Shown here piece by piece: positions 41,197 to 49,663 of a stretch of 64,000 nucleotides of DNA (the stretch's first letter is position 1; every line of letters starts with the position of its first letter). Both the position numbers and the translations under genes were made by a program. A model generated the notes under the pieces. That model did no database searches. It was given only the letters and a program-made list of their open reading frames with translations, and was not told where the DNA came from. The DNA is from Streptosporangium sp040640155 (GTDB taxonomy: Bacteria; Actinomycetota; Actinomycetes; Streptosporangiales; Streptosporangiaceae): assembly GCF_040640155.1 (NCBI RefSeq), contig NZ_JBFABE010000042.1, positions 7,475 through 71,474 of the forward strand. Reading direction: 5' to 3'.

Positions 41197-42018
41197 GTGC
41201 CAGGGCCCAGGTTCACGATCCACGCGCGCGCGACGCTCGCGGTCACCGTCGGCTGCCTCACGGCCGCCGCCTGCGGCACGGCCGCCTCCCCGTCCGGCCC
41301 GGCGCCGCCCGCCGCGTCGGCCCCCGTCCCGGCGCCCTCGCCGACCACCCCGGTGGACCCGACCGGCGCGACGCCCACGGCCCCGGAGCCGACCGGCACC
41401 ACACCGGCGGCTCCCGGGCCCACCGAGGCGGCACCGACCCCGACCGGCCCGCCACCGTTCTCCGCCAAGGTCTCCCGCGTCACCCGCGACCGGCTCAGGT
41501 ACTCCTGGCGGCCCGGATGCCCCGTCCCGGTCGGCGACCTGCGGCTGATCACGATGACCCACTGGGGCTTCGACGACAGGGCGCACACCGGCGAACTGGT
41601 CGTGCACAGGGCCGTGACCGAGGACGTCGTCTCGGTCTTCCGGCGCCTGTACGACTGGCGCTGGCCGATCCGCAGGATGCAGTCGGTCGACGTCTACAGG
41701 GGCGACGACTTCGACTCGATCGACGCCGACAACACCTCGGCCTTCAACTGCCGCCCGGCCACCGGGTCGAACAGCTGGTCACGGCACGCCTACGGCCGGG
41801 CCGTCGACATCAACCCGCGCGAGAACCCGTACGTGTACGCCAACGGCTCAGTGGCGCACGCCAACGCCCGCAGGTTCGCCGGACGCCCGATGCGGGGCAA
41901 GGGCGTGATCAACCCGGGCGACCGGGTGGTCAGGGCGTTCGAACGGGAGGGCTGGGAGTGGGGCGGCGACTGGTCGGGCATCAAGGACTACCAGCACTTC
42001 TCCAAGGGCGGCGGCTGA
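41197..42018 (+). CDS. M15-family D-Ala-D-Ala carboxypeptidase-like lipoprotein
   Basis: A 273-residue exported protein. GTG 41197 (MPGPRFTIHARATLAVTVG) has GGGGG six bases upstream and gives a signal ending LTAAAC, a lipobox-like site with Cys 26. A Thr/Pro/Ala-rich linker follows to about residue 90. The catalytic domain has SWSRHAYGRAVDINP (zinc-binding His, Asp) and YQHFSKG near the end, the M15 metallopeptidase pattern that trims peptidoglycan stem peptides. A TACAAT hexamer at 41149-41154 is a likely -10. Located on the outer face of the membrane or in the wall. Confidence 0.88.
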   Translation: MPGPRFTIHARATLAVTVGCLTAAACGTAASPSGPAPPAASAPVPAPSPTTPVDPTGATPTAPEPTGTTPAAPGPTEAAPTPTGPPPFSAKVSRVTRDRLRYSWRPGCPVPVGDLRLITMTHWGFDDRAHTGELVVHRAVTEDVVSVFRRLYDWRWPIRRMQSVDVYRGDDFDSIDADNTSAFNCRPATGSNSWSRHAYGRAVDINPRENPYVYANGSVAHANARRFAGRPMRGKGVINPGDRVVRAFEREGWEWGGDWSGIKDYQHFSKGGG

Positions 42019-42128
42019 GCCGCGCGAAGACCGCGCCGCACAGGTCCGGCCGACGGGCGAGCGGCCGCACCGTACGGGGTCCGGCCGTACGGACGAGCGG
42101 CCGCGCGAGAGGTCGATCGCGCGACGGC

Positions 42129-43199
42129 TCAGCCGTACGCCGGTGAGACGTTGGGCTGGAGCAGCTCCCACCGGTTGCCGTAGGGGTCCCTGAAGACGGC
42201 CACCGTACCGTAGGGCTCGTGGCGCGGAGCCTCCTCGAAGGGGATGCTCGCCGCCGCCATCCGCTCGTAGTCGCGGACGAGGTCGTCGGTGCAGAAGACC
42301 AGGCCGGTCTGGTCGCCCACGCGCGCCTCCTGCTCGGGGCCGGAGGCCCGGGCGAGAAGGAGCGCCGTCTCCCGCGCGCCTCTCGGTCGTACGGTGACCC
42401 AGCGCCCGCCGTCGTCCAGGCGCCTGTTCTCCAGGAGATCGAGCCCGAGGGTGTCGACGTAGAAGGCGATGGCCTCGTCGTGGTCGCGTACGAACACGGT
42501 GACGAGCCCGAGGTGCGCCCCGTGAGCGCCGCCCTCGAAAGGTCCGGCCTCCCCGAGCCGCCGCGCCCGCGTGAGCCGGTCCTCGGCACGGGCCGCCTCC
42601 TGGAGATCGGTGATCGCCAGGATCACCCGGACGGCCAGCAGCCCGGCGGCGAGCGACGACACGACGCAGGCGACGAGAGCGAGGATCTCCAGCCGGTTCA
42701 GCCCTCCCGCCACGAACCTCTCGGCCACCACGGTCATGACCCCCGACAGCAACCAGGTCAGCCACCACGACCGGATCAGGACGGAACGACGGACCCTGAG
42801 CAGATCGGTGCCCGGCCACAGGCCACCGGGCCGCGAGGTGGCCCAGATGTCGTCGACGATCCCCTTGGGGACGAACAGGGAGAGCGGGGGGGTCCAGCCG
42901 AGGATCAGTAACGACGTGGCGTAGGTGTGGAAAACCCTCGGGGAGATCGCGTAGGCGTTGAAACGCGCCCAGAACAGCCAGATCACGAAGGCGATTCCCG
43001 CCGGGAGGCACAGCAGGGCGCTCAGGGCGTACACCGGGACGGCCGTCGGCCACGGCCACTTCTCCCCGTCGAGGAGCTGCCGTACCGGAACGACGACGGA
43101 CGCGACCGAGGCCGACGCGATCAGGACGACGACGACCGTCGTGAACTCGCGGATCGGGCGCAGACGGCGAACAGGCACGGAGAACGCGCTCGTGCTCAT
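42129..43199 (-). CDS. DUF4328 membrane domain fused to a VOC/glyoxalase domain
   Basis: A 356-residue protein. Residues 1-205 contain four to five hydrophobic segments (EFTTVVVVLIASASVASVVV, VYALSALLCLPAGIAFVIW, LLILGWTPPLSLFVPKGIVD) and the DUF4328 pattern; residues 235-355 form a vicinal-oxygen-chelate domain (LVTVFVRDHDEAIAFYVDTL, GARETALLLARA, TVAVFRDPYGNRWELLQP). VOC proteins bind divalent metals or small ligands, DUF4328 has unknown function. The open frame and codon bias are continuous over the junction, so it is a true fusion rather than an artefact. Start at ATG 43199 (MSTSAFSVPVRRL). Confidence 0.85.
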   Translation of the reverse strand: MSTSAFSVPVRRLRPIREFTTVVVVLIASASVASVVVPVRQLLDGEKWPWPTAVPVYALSALLCLPAGIAFVIWLFWARFNAYAISPRVFHTYATSLLILGWTPPLSLFVPKGIVDDIWATSRPGGLWPGTDLLRVRRSVLIRSWWLTWLLSGVMTVVAERFVAGGLNRLEILALVACVVSSLAAGLLAVRVILAITDLQEAARAEDRLTRARRLGEAGPFEGGAHGAHLGLVTVFVRDHDEAIAFYVDTLGLDLLENRRLDDGGRWVTVRPRGARETALLLARASGPEQEARVGDQTGLVFCTDDLVRDYERMAAASIPFEEAPRHEPYGTVAVFRDPYGNRWELLQPNVSPAYG

Positions 43200-43376
43200 G
43201 ACATTCCTTCGACCGGGAAGCAGGATCCACGTCAGCATGCTGGATCACGTACGCCAGATCATGGCATGGCCACAGGAAATGCGCTTCACGTTATATCGGC
43301 GGACGTATTCGGCCATTCCCTCCTTTCTTACCGTCGGCGGGCGGCGGGGGACGGGGGCTGGTGCATCATTGGTCGC

Positions 43377-44252
43377 ATGGCGGCCAGGGACGGGGACGGC
43401 TGGGCCCGGTGTGATCGCGGTCATCGGCACTGGGGCGTGTACGGGGCGGCCGGTCTGCTGGCCGTTCACCACGACGACGCGGGAACCCCGCACGTCCTGA
43501 TGCAGAAACGCGCCGTCTGGAGCCACCACGGCGGCACCTGGGGTCTGCCGGGCGGCGCCCGCGACAGCCACGAGAACGGCGTCCAGGCCGCCCTGCGCGA
43601 GGCTTCCGAGGAGGCCGCGATGGACGGCGACGGCCTGCGGGTGCAGGGTGTCTACCTCGACGACCACGGCGGCTGGTCCTTCGAGACCGTCATCGCCGAG
43701 GCCGCGGAACTGTTGCACGCGGTCCCCGCCAACAACGAGAGCGTGGACCTGCGCTGGCTCCCGGCCGGGAAGGTCACCGCCAGGAACCTGCATCCCGGCT
43801 TCGCCGAGACCTGGCCGGCGATCGGCCTCGCGCTCTCGCCGTGGCTCGTCGTCCTCGACATCGCCAACCTGGTGGGTGCCCGTGCCGAACACGGCTGGTG
43901 GAACGACCGCGCCGGGGCCACCGCCAGGTTGCTCGCCGAGATCGGGGCACGCGCCGCCGCCGGCCTGCGGACCGTGCCCGGTCAGGTTCCCGCGCTGGAG
44001 TGCTGGTTCCCCCGGGTGTCCGCGGTCGTCGAGGGCGCCGCGCGCGGAGCCGTCCGCGACGGCGTCCCGGTCCCGGGAATCTCGGTGATCCCCGCGCCCG
44101 CGGACGGGGACGACAGCGTCGTCCAGGCCGTACGGGACGCCCGGCCGTGGGAGCGGGTCCTGGTGGTCACCGCCGACCGCGGGCTGCGCGGACGGGTCGT
44201 GGAGCTGGGCGCCGAGATCACCGGCCCTCGATGGCTGCTGTCGCAACTGTGA
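43377..44252 (+). CDS. NUDIX hydrolase fused to a NYN/PIN-like domain
   Basis: A 291-residue cytoplasmic protein. Residues 20-145 are a NUDIX domain with the box GGARDSHENGVQAALREASE followed by EAA; the canonical Gly in REUxEExGU is replaced by Ala, so catalysis could be altered. Residues 155-290 read VVLDIANLVGARAEHGWWND and VLVVTADRGLRGRVVELGAE, a NYN/PIN-like nuclease pattern with conserved acidic residues. A CATCAT hexamer seven bases before ATG 43377 suggests leaderless translation. The combination implies processing of a nucleotide or RNA end, substrate unknown. Confidence 0.85.
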   Translation: MAARDGDGWARCDRGHRHWGVYGAAGLLAVHHDDAGTPHVLMQKRAVWSHHGGTWGLPGGARDSHENGVQAALREASEEAAMDGDGLRVQGVYLDDHGGWSFETVIAEAAELLHAVPANNESVDLRWLPAGKVTARNLHPGFAETWPAIGLALSPWLVVLDIANLVGARAEHGWWNDRAGATARLLAEIGARAAAGLRTVPGQVPALECWFPRVSAVVEGAARGAVRDGVPVPGISVIPAPADGDDSVVQAVRDARPWERVLVVTADRGLRGRVVELGAEITGPRWLLSQL

Positions 44253-44295
44253 TGTTCCGCGTGGGACGTACGGGATGTCTGGCACGATGAGGGGC

Positions 44296-45324
44296 ATGTC
44301 TGAGCTTCGAGCCGGGCCGCGGGACGTGCGGATCGATGACGAGAGCCCGGTTCCCCCCGACTCCTGGGGACGGCGCGGCTCAGGTGGCGCCCTGCCGTGG
44401 GGGTTCGCGCTCGTCATCGTCGCGCTCGTGGCGGGCCGTCTCCTGCTCACCCCGCACCTGACCGCGCCGGCCCTGCAGACCTGGGCCACGATCTTCGTGG
44501 CGATCTGCGTGCAGGCGCTGCCGTTCCTGGTCTTCGGCGTGGCCCTGTCGGCGGCGATCACGGCGTTCGTCCCGGCGTCGTTCTGGACCAGGGCACTGCC
44601 GCGCAACCCGGCCGTCGCCGTACCGGTCGCCGGGATGGCCGGGGCGGTGCTGCCGGGGTGTGAGTGCGCCTCCGTCCCGGTCGCCTCGGGGCTGATGTCA
44701 CGGGGGGTGGCCCCGTCCGCCGCGCTGGCGTTCCTGCTCGCCTCCCCGGCGATCAACCCGATCGTGCTGGTCGCCACCGCCGTCGCCTTCCCCGGGCAGC
44801 CCCTGATGGTGGCCGCCCGGTTCGGGGCATCGCTGGCCGTGGCGGTGCTGGTCGGCTGGCTGTGGCTGAGGTTCGGCCGCACCGAGTGGCTGCGCATCCC
44901 CTCCCGCCCGCGCGGCGACGGCCCCCGGCTGGCGCAGTTCGCCGAGGCGATGCGGCACGACCTGCTGCACGCGGGCGGTTTCCTCATCGTCGGCGGCCTG
45001 GCCGCGGCCACGCTGAACGTCGTCGTCCCCCGCGAGTGGCTGACCACGATCGCCGGGGTGCCGTGGCTGGCCGTCCTGGTGATGGCGCTGCTGGCGGTGC
45101 TGCTGTCGATCTGCTCGGAGGCCGACGCGTTCGTGGCGGCCTCGATGACCGCGTTCTCCCCGACCGCGAAGCTGGCCTTCCTGGTGGTCGGGCCGATGGT
45201 CGACCTCAAGCTGATCGCCCTGCAGAGCGGCACGTTCGGCAGGGCCTTCGTGGTCAGGTTCGTCCCGCTGACCTTCTGTCTCGCCGTCGGGGTGAGCGTC
45301 CTGTTCGGCTGGTGGCTGCTGTGA
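44296..45324 (+). CDS. SO_0444/ArsP-type permease (YcgR-like)
   Basis: A 342-residue membrane protein with about nine hydrophobic segments. The family motifs are present: GAVLPGCECASVPVASGLM (first Cys pair) and FLLASPAINPIVLVATA, and near the end LLSICSEADAFVAASM. Homologues transport arsenic, copper or zinc; the second gene, a TIGR03943 protein with a His-rich loop, is the usual partner (as YcgR/YcgQ in Bacillus). ATG 44296 gives MSELRAGPRD. No Zur- or CueR-type operator could be recognised. Confidence 0.9.
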   Translation: MSELRAGPRDVRIDDESPVPPDSWGRRGSGGALPWGFALVIVALVAGRLLLTPHLTAPALQTWATIFVAICVQALPFLVFGVALSAAITAFVPASFWTRALPRNPAVAVPVAGMAGAVLPGCECASVPVASGLMSRGVAPSAALAFLLASPAINPIVLVATAVAFPGQPLMVAARFGASLAVAVLVGWLWLRFGRTEWLRIPSRPRGDGPRLAQFAEAMRHDLLHAGGFLIVGGLAAATLNVVVPREWLTTIAGVPWLAVLVMALLAVLLSICSEADAFVAASMTAFSPTAKLAFLVVGPMVDLKLIALQSGTFGRAFVVRFVPLTFCLAVGVSVLFGWWLL

Positions 45325-45329
45325 GGCGG

Positions 45330-45470
45330 CCTTCCCTGGCCCCCGTGGGGCGGTCCTCCAGGCCTTCCGTGCCTCCCCGGCCTTCCATGCCTTCCCGGCC
45401 CCGGCCTCCCCGGCCTCCCCGGTCTTCCCGGTCTTCCCGGCCGAAGGGGTCCCGGCGGGACCGGCTGGCT
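45330..45470 (+). repeat. low-complexity C/T-rich repeat
   Basis: Repeated short units such as cttcccgg and cctccccgg run through about 140 bases between the permease and the TIGR03943 gene. It may weaken coupling between the two genes. Confidence 0.6.
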
Positions 45471-45574
45471 CAGCGGCTCCTTCGGCTTCGGTGGATGCCG
45501 CGTGAACCGATCGCGTCCTCCGTCTCCCCTTCACCGATCACGCCCGCCCGGGCGGAAGGAATGCGCGGCCCCCG

Positions 45575-46447
45575 ATGAACCGTGTGACACAGAACCTGGT
45601 CCTGACGCTGCTGGGCTGCGCCGTGCTGCGGATCTCGGCGTTCTCCACCACCTACCTCAACTACGTCAAACCCGGCTTCCGGCCTTTCCTGATCGGCGCC
45701 GGGGTGGTGCTGGTGATCCTCGGGGTCGTCGGGCTGCTCCAGGCCTCCAGGGCCGGAGACCTGGCCGCCGGGGAGTCCGCACCCGAGGGGCACGGCCACC
45801 CGCCGCGCGGTCGCGACGAGGCGCTGGACCGGCCGTCCGGACACGATCACGACGACGCCCGCGGGTCGAGCGGTCCGAACGGCTCGGACGGGCCGGGGGG
45901 CTCTTCCGGGGATCGTGAGGGACACGACGCGCACGGGGGGCACGCGCACGGAGGCCCCCGGGTCGCGTGGCTGCTCTGCCTGCCGGTGTTCGCGATCTTC
46001 CTGATCGCCCCGCCCGCGCTCGGCTCGTTCGCCGCCTCCCGTGACGACACCCCGCCGCCCCGCGACCAGAGCCTGAGCTCGTTCACCCCGCTGGCCGGCA
46101 ACGGTCCCGTGGACATGACGGTCGGTGAGTTCATCGGCCGGGCCTGGGACGACGACAAGAAGTCCCTCACCGGCCGCACGGTCAGGCTGACCGGCTTCGT
46201 CTCCCCGGCCAAGAAGAAGGGGCAGTGGTACGTCACGCGGATGCAGATCGCCTGCTGCGCCGCGGACGCCTTCCCGCTCAAGGTCGCGGTCAAGGGGCTG
46301 GACGCGCCACCGGCCGACACCTGGGTCGAGGTCACGGGCACCTGGATCCCGCAGACCTTCGGCAAGATGCCCAACGGTGTGGTGTATCCGCAGATCACCG
46401 GGGAGAGCCTCACCACGGTGAAGGCCCCCGACGAGCCGTACGAGTAG
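45575..46447 (+). CDS. TIGR03943 family protein (YcgQ-like)
   Basis: A 290-residue protein. Two N-terminal membrane segments (LVLTLLGCAVLRISAF, LIGAGVVLVILGVVGLLQA), a loop very rich in His, Asp and Gly (GHDHDDARGSSG, GHDAHGGHAHGG) from about residue 70 to 125, a third segment (VAWLLCLPVFAIFLIAPP) and a C-terminal OB-like domain (LTGRTVRLTGFVSPAKKKG, ACCAADAFPLKVAVKGL). The His-rich loop points to metal handling, and the gene is 250 bases downstream of its usual permease partner. Likely role: zinc or copper chaperoning at the membrane (inference). Confidence 0.88.
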   Translation: MNRVTQNLVLTLLGCAVLRISAFSTTYLNYVKPGFRPFLIGAGVVLVILGVVGLLQASRAGDLAAGESAPEGHGHPPRGRDEALDRPSGHDHDDARGSSGPNGSDGPGGSSGDREGHDAHGGHAHGGPRVAWLLCLPVFAIFLIAPPALGSFAASRDDTPPPRDQSLSSFTPLAGNGPVDMTVGEFIGRAWDDDKKSLTGRTVRLTGFVSPAKKKGQWYVTRMQIACCAADAFPLKVAVKGLDAPPADTWVEVTGTWIPQTFGKMPNGVVYPQITGESLTTVKAPDEPYE

Positions 46448-46549
46448 GTCACCCCGTGGCCCGCGCCGGGCGGGTTCCTAGGTGCAGGGCGATTCCCGAG
46501 GCGCGCGACGGGTCCCGGGAAGCGCGGACGGGTTCCGGGGCGCGGGTGG

Positions 46550-47362
46550 TCAGGCGTGGGAGGGGAGGCGGTCGTCGGCCTCCCACGGTCTCAGGTCGCG
46601 GGTGGCCCGGTGGAAGAGCCAGTAGCTCACCGCCGCGACGACGAGGAAGAGCAGGCGGGCGGGGCGCGGGATGTCCAGGACGAGCAGGCCGTCGCTGAGC
46701 GAGTGCAGCACGGCCGCCGTCACGAAGGCGGTGACGACGGGGAGGGTCACCACGACGCGCCCGCGGATCCGCCACGCCTCGAACGCCACCGCGCAGATCA
46801 GGCCGGTCCAGACGAGGTGACTGAACGGGGTGGTGAGGCCCCGCAGGAAGAGGATCGTGCCCGCGCCGACCACGCCGCCCTCGCCCGCGACGTTCTTCCA
46901 GGCGTAGGCCATCGACTCCATGACGGCGAATCCGGTCGCGCAGGACAGCCCGAGGGCGACCCCGGCGGCCCTGGTCAGGTGGCGGCCGGTGAGGGCGACC
47001 GCCAGGGGCGGGACGAACTTGGCGGACTCCTCGATCCACCCGACCCGCAGGATCGAGACGTCGTCCTTCGGCGAGATGAGGAGCGAGTCGAGGCAGCCGC
47101 CGAGCAGGAGGGCGACGCCACCGCCGAACAGGAACATCCCCACCAGCGTCATGGGCGGCACGCTGACGCCGATCCGGGTCCGGTCGTGGGTGGCGAGCAG
47201 GAGGGCGACGGGCCCGGCCGCGGCCCCGTAGAAGAACGCCGCGGGCAGCAACGCCTCGTTCCCGGCCGTCTGCATCACGGCGATGAGCGAGAAGGAGAGA
47301 GCGATCATGGCGATCCACGCCTTGAACCATCGATGACGGTAGAAGCATAAATGCTCTCGCAT
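46550..47362 (-). CDS. PrsW-family intramembrane metalloprotease
   Basis: A 270-residue protein with eight or nine hydrophobic segments. The PrsW motifs are present: VGWIEESAKFVPPLAVAL (EExxK), FAVMESMAYAWKN and HLVWTGLICAVA, then AAVLHSLSDG (His/Asp). ATG 47362 is used because a longer TTG start would overlap the next gene and add an AT-rich, atypical segment. PrsW proteins cut anti-sigma factors or other membrane proteins; three sigma-type genes exist in the window but none is adjacent. It follows the CadD-like gene after 52 bases in the same direction. Confidence 0.9.
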   Translation of the reverse strand: MREHLCFYRHRWFKAWIAMIALSFSLIAVMQTAGNEALLPAAFFYGAAAGPVALLLATHDRTRIGVSVPPMTLVGMFLFGGGVALLLGGCLDSLLISPKDDVSILRVGWIEESAKFVPPLAVALTGRHLTRAAGVALGLSCATGFAVMESMAYAWKNVAGEGGVVGAGTILFLRGLTTPFSHLVWTGLICAVAFEAWRIRGRVVVTLPVVTAFVTAAVLHSLSDGLLVLDIPRPARLLFLVVAAVSYWLFHRATRDLRPWEADDRLPSHA

Positions 47363-47414
47363 AAGGGATAATTCCCCGATCCATATACCCTGAATTCGGG
47401 CGAATTGTCCATAT

Positions 47415-47990
47415 TTATCTAAATATCGACTCGAGGACAATGACCGCGCCGATGACCATGAACACCACGGGCACCAGCCATCTGCCCCACCTCTCCACCA
47501 GCGCGATGACCTTCCCGTGCGATCCCAGCCAGGAGGCCACCGCGCACCAGACCGCGACGAGCACCGCGAAAACCGCGATCGTGACGCCGCTCGGCACCGG
47601 GCCGATCGTACGGAACAGCGGGGTGTAGACGGAGATGTTGTCGGCCCCGTTGGCGATGGTCACCCCGGCGATCGAGATCACCCCGGAGGCGACCGGCGGC
47701 GCCTCCTCCCCGCCGCTTCGCGCGGCTCCGACCAGCCCGCGCACCCCGAGACCGAACGGCACCAGGCCGAGCAGTCCCACCCAGCGGTCCGGCACCACGG
47801 CGAGCCCGAGCGCGACCGCTGCCGAGACGGCCACCAGGGTCGCGATGCCCGCGTACTGACCGGCGACGATCTGCCCGGGACGGGGGACGCCACCCGCCCG
47901 GGACGCCAGGAAGAGCACCGTCAGGATGACGAGGTCGTCCACGTTGGTGCCCGCGAAGACGACGACGGCCGTGCCGATCGTTTGAATCAC
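47415..47990 (-). CDS. CadD-like cadmium resistance transporter
   Basis: A 191-residue membrane protein with five or six hydrophobic segments (IATLVAVSAAVALGLAVVP, GVTIAVFAVLVAVWCAVASW). It starts MIQTIGTAVVVFAGTNVDDL, with the acidic NVDDL motif of CadD and related LysE-superfamily exporters, and has IANGADNISVYTPLFRTIG in the middle. Homologues give cadmium resistance or export cations. It may be in an operon with the downstream PrsW gene. Confidence 0.88.
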   Translation of the reverse strand: MIQTIGTAVVVFAGTNVDDLVILTVLFLASRAGGVPRPGQIVAGQYAGIATLVAVSAAVALGLAVVPDRWVGLLGLVPFGLGVRGLVGAARSGGEEAPPVASGVISIAGVTIANGADNISVYTPLFRTIGPVPSGVTIAVFAVLVAVWCAVASWLGSHGKVIALVERWGRWLVPVVFMVIGAVIVLESIFR

Positions 47991-48163
47991 GGGCGCATTA
48001 TGTCCCCTGCGCCGATGACCGGGACGTCCCGCCCTCGACGGCCGGCCGACAGGTCCCCCGGGACCGGGTATCTTGCCTGGTGGCCGGGAGACACCGTGAC
48101 CACTCCCGAGCCTCGGGCGTTATGATCACGTTTATCCGTTCCTACCGGCCCCGGAGATCACAC

Positions 48164-48970
48164 GTGGGCTATCCGCCGCAGTACGGCAAGCCCTCCCAGG
48201 GTGAGACGGGGCGGGGGCTGGCCGTGATACTCGTCCTGGCGCTCGGTGTGGCCATCGGGGCCGTCGTCACCATGTTCATGGTGTTCGATCCTCCGGCCTC
48301 GCCCCCGGCCTCGGCGAGAGGCGCCGACCACTCGGAGGCCTCGGTCCGTCAGGCCGTACAGCCCGCGCTCGACGCCTACGGCAGCGGTTCCTACGACGAT
48401 TTCTGGGATCTGTGGACCACCGGGGCGAAGAAGCTGATCTCCCGGGAGGAGTACGTGAGACTGTTCACGCTCTGCCCGCCGATCGTGGCCGACTCCCCGT
48501 TCACCGTCGCGTCCGTGGCGATCAGCGGTGACACCGCCGTGGTGCGGGCCGACAGGGGTGGAGCCACCACGGAGTTCGGCTTCGTCTTCGAGAAGGGGTC
48601 GTGGTCGTACGAACCGTCGCTGGAGGAACGCGCGGAGTACCGGAAACCGGTCGACCAGCTGGCCGCGGAGCGGCGGACGGCCGGGTTCTGCGGCACGACA
48701 CCTCCTGGCACCACAGATCCGAACGCACCTCCCGGCACCACGGACCCGAACGCGCCCCCGTCCCCCGGCTCCACGGACCCGAACGCACCCCCCGGCACCA
48801 CAGATCCGAACGCACCCCCGCCCTCCGGCTCCACGGACCCGAACGCGCCTCCCGGCACCACGGACCCGAACGCGCCCCCGTCCCCCGGCTCCACGGGCCC
48901 GGCCACGACCGCGCCACCGCTCGATTCGGGCCAGGGCGCCCCTGACAATCCCTCCGGGCCCACGCAATAA
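48164..48970 (+). CDS. membrane-anchored protein with TTDPNAPP repeat tail
   Basis: A 268-residue protein. GTG 48164 (MGYPPQYGKPSQGETGRG) has GGAG seven bases upstream. One membrane anchor (LAVILVLALGVAIGAVVTMF) leads to a small extracytoplasmic domain of about 100 residues resembling an NTF2/DUF4878-like fold (YGSGSYDDFWDLWTTGAKKL, DTAVVRADRGGATTEFGFVF). The last 90 residues consist of repeats of TTDPNAPPG and SPGSTDPNAPP. The tail may span the cell wall. An alternative start at ATG 48122 adds 14 residues. No enzymatic motif. Confidence 0.75.
   Translation: MGYPPQYGKPSQGETGRGLAVILVLALGVAIGAVVTMFMVFDPPASPPASARGADHSEASVRQAVQPALDAYGSGSYDDFWDLWTTGAKKLISREEYVRLFTLCPPIVADSPFTVASVAISGDTAVVRADRGGATTEFGFVFEKGSWSYEPSLEERAEYRKPVDQLAAERRTAGFCGTTPPGTTDPNAPPGTTDPNAPPSPGSTDPNAPPGTTDPNAPPPSGSTDPNAPPGTTDPNAPPSPGSTGPATTAPPLDSGQGAPDNPSGPTQ
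48699..48900 (+). repeat. coding tandem repeat (TDPNAPP units)
   Basis: Seven units of about 24-33 bases encode TTDPNAPP or SPGSTDPNAPP. The unit caccacggacccgaacgc and its variants recur, so the number of units may vary between strains. Confidence 0.8.
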
Positions 48971-49237
48971 CGGTTTCACCTATATATGAGTCGACATACG
49001 AGTATAAATACTTTTGAAGCGTAAAGGGCGATCATGAAAAGCGTGGTACCGGCGCCCGATCACGCGGCACCGAGGCGGGAACCGGGGCACCGGCCGGGCC
49101 GGGAAAAGGCGGGCGGCGCGAGGGCGGGCCGCTCCGGGAAAGGCAGGCGTGGAAAGGCGCCGGGCCTTCCCGTACGAGCCGCCGGAGTCGCGCGGAAGCG
49201 CTGTCATGGTCGGCGATTCACGGCTACTGTCGAACGC

Positions 49238-49660
49238 ATGGCCCACTTCATACCGGCCTGGCGAGACGACGCAGGACCGGAGAGATCACCGGTGGACGAC
49301 CGCGTGACGAGCGCGCAGGAGTCCGGTCCGGTTCCGCTCTGGCTGGCCCACCTTCAGTTCGGGGAAGAACAGAAGGCGAGCGGCACGGCGGCCTCCGAGA
49401 CCTCCATCACCGTAGAGTTGGACAAGGCCGACTATGAGGCACTGTCCCGTAAGGCGCGGCTGACCGGAAGCCGGATCGCCGACGTGATCCAGGCGGCCGT
49501 CCAGCGAGAGATCGGCAACAAACCCCACGTGATCACCCTGATGCACCGCTGGAGCCTGCACCGCGAGGACCTCGACAGGGCGGCCGACTCCCTCGGAGTC
49601 GATCCCCTCTCCGAGAGGGAGTGGGACCAGATCGGCATCCGTGGCTTCCGGAGGCGCTGA
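49238..49660 (+). CDS. ribbon-helix-helix-type antitoxin-like protein
   Basis: A 140-residue protein. The middle section reads SITVELDKADYEALSRKARL and TGSRIADVIQAAVQREIG, a ribbon-helix-helix-like pattern of a DNA-binding antitoxin; the N- and C-terminal parts are unrecognised. TACTGT lies seven bases before ATG 49238, suggesting a leaderless start; ATG 49034 (with AAAGGG upstream) would add a basic, low-complexity extension. The next gene, three bases downstream, is PIN-like. The pair resembles a type II toxin-antitoxin module (inference). Confidence 0.68.
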   Translation: MAHFIPAWRDDAGPERSPVDDRVTSAQESGPVPLWLAHLQFGEEQKASGTAASETSITVELDKADYEALSRKARLTGSRIADVIQAAVQREIGNKPHVITLMHRWSLHREDLDRAADSLGVDPLSEREWDQIGIRGFRRR

Positions 49661-49663
49661 ACC

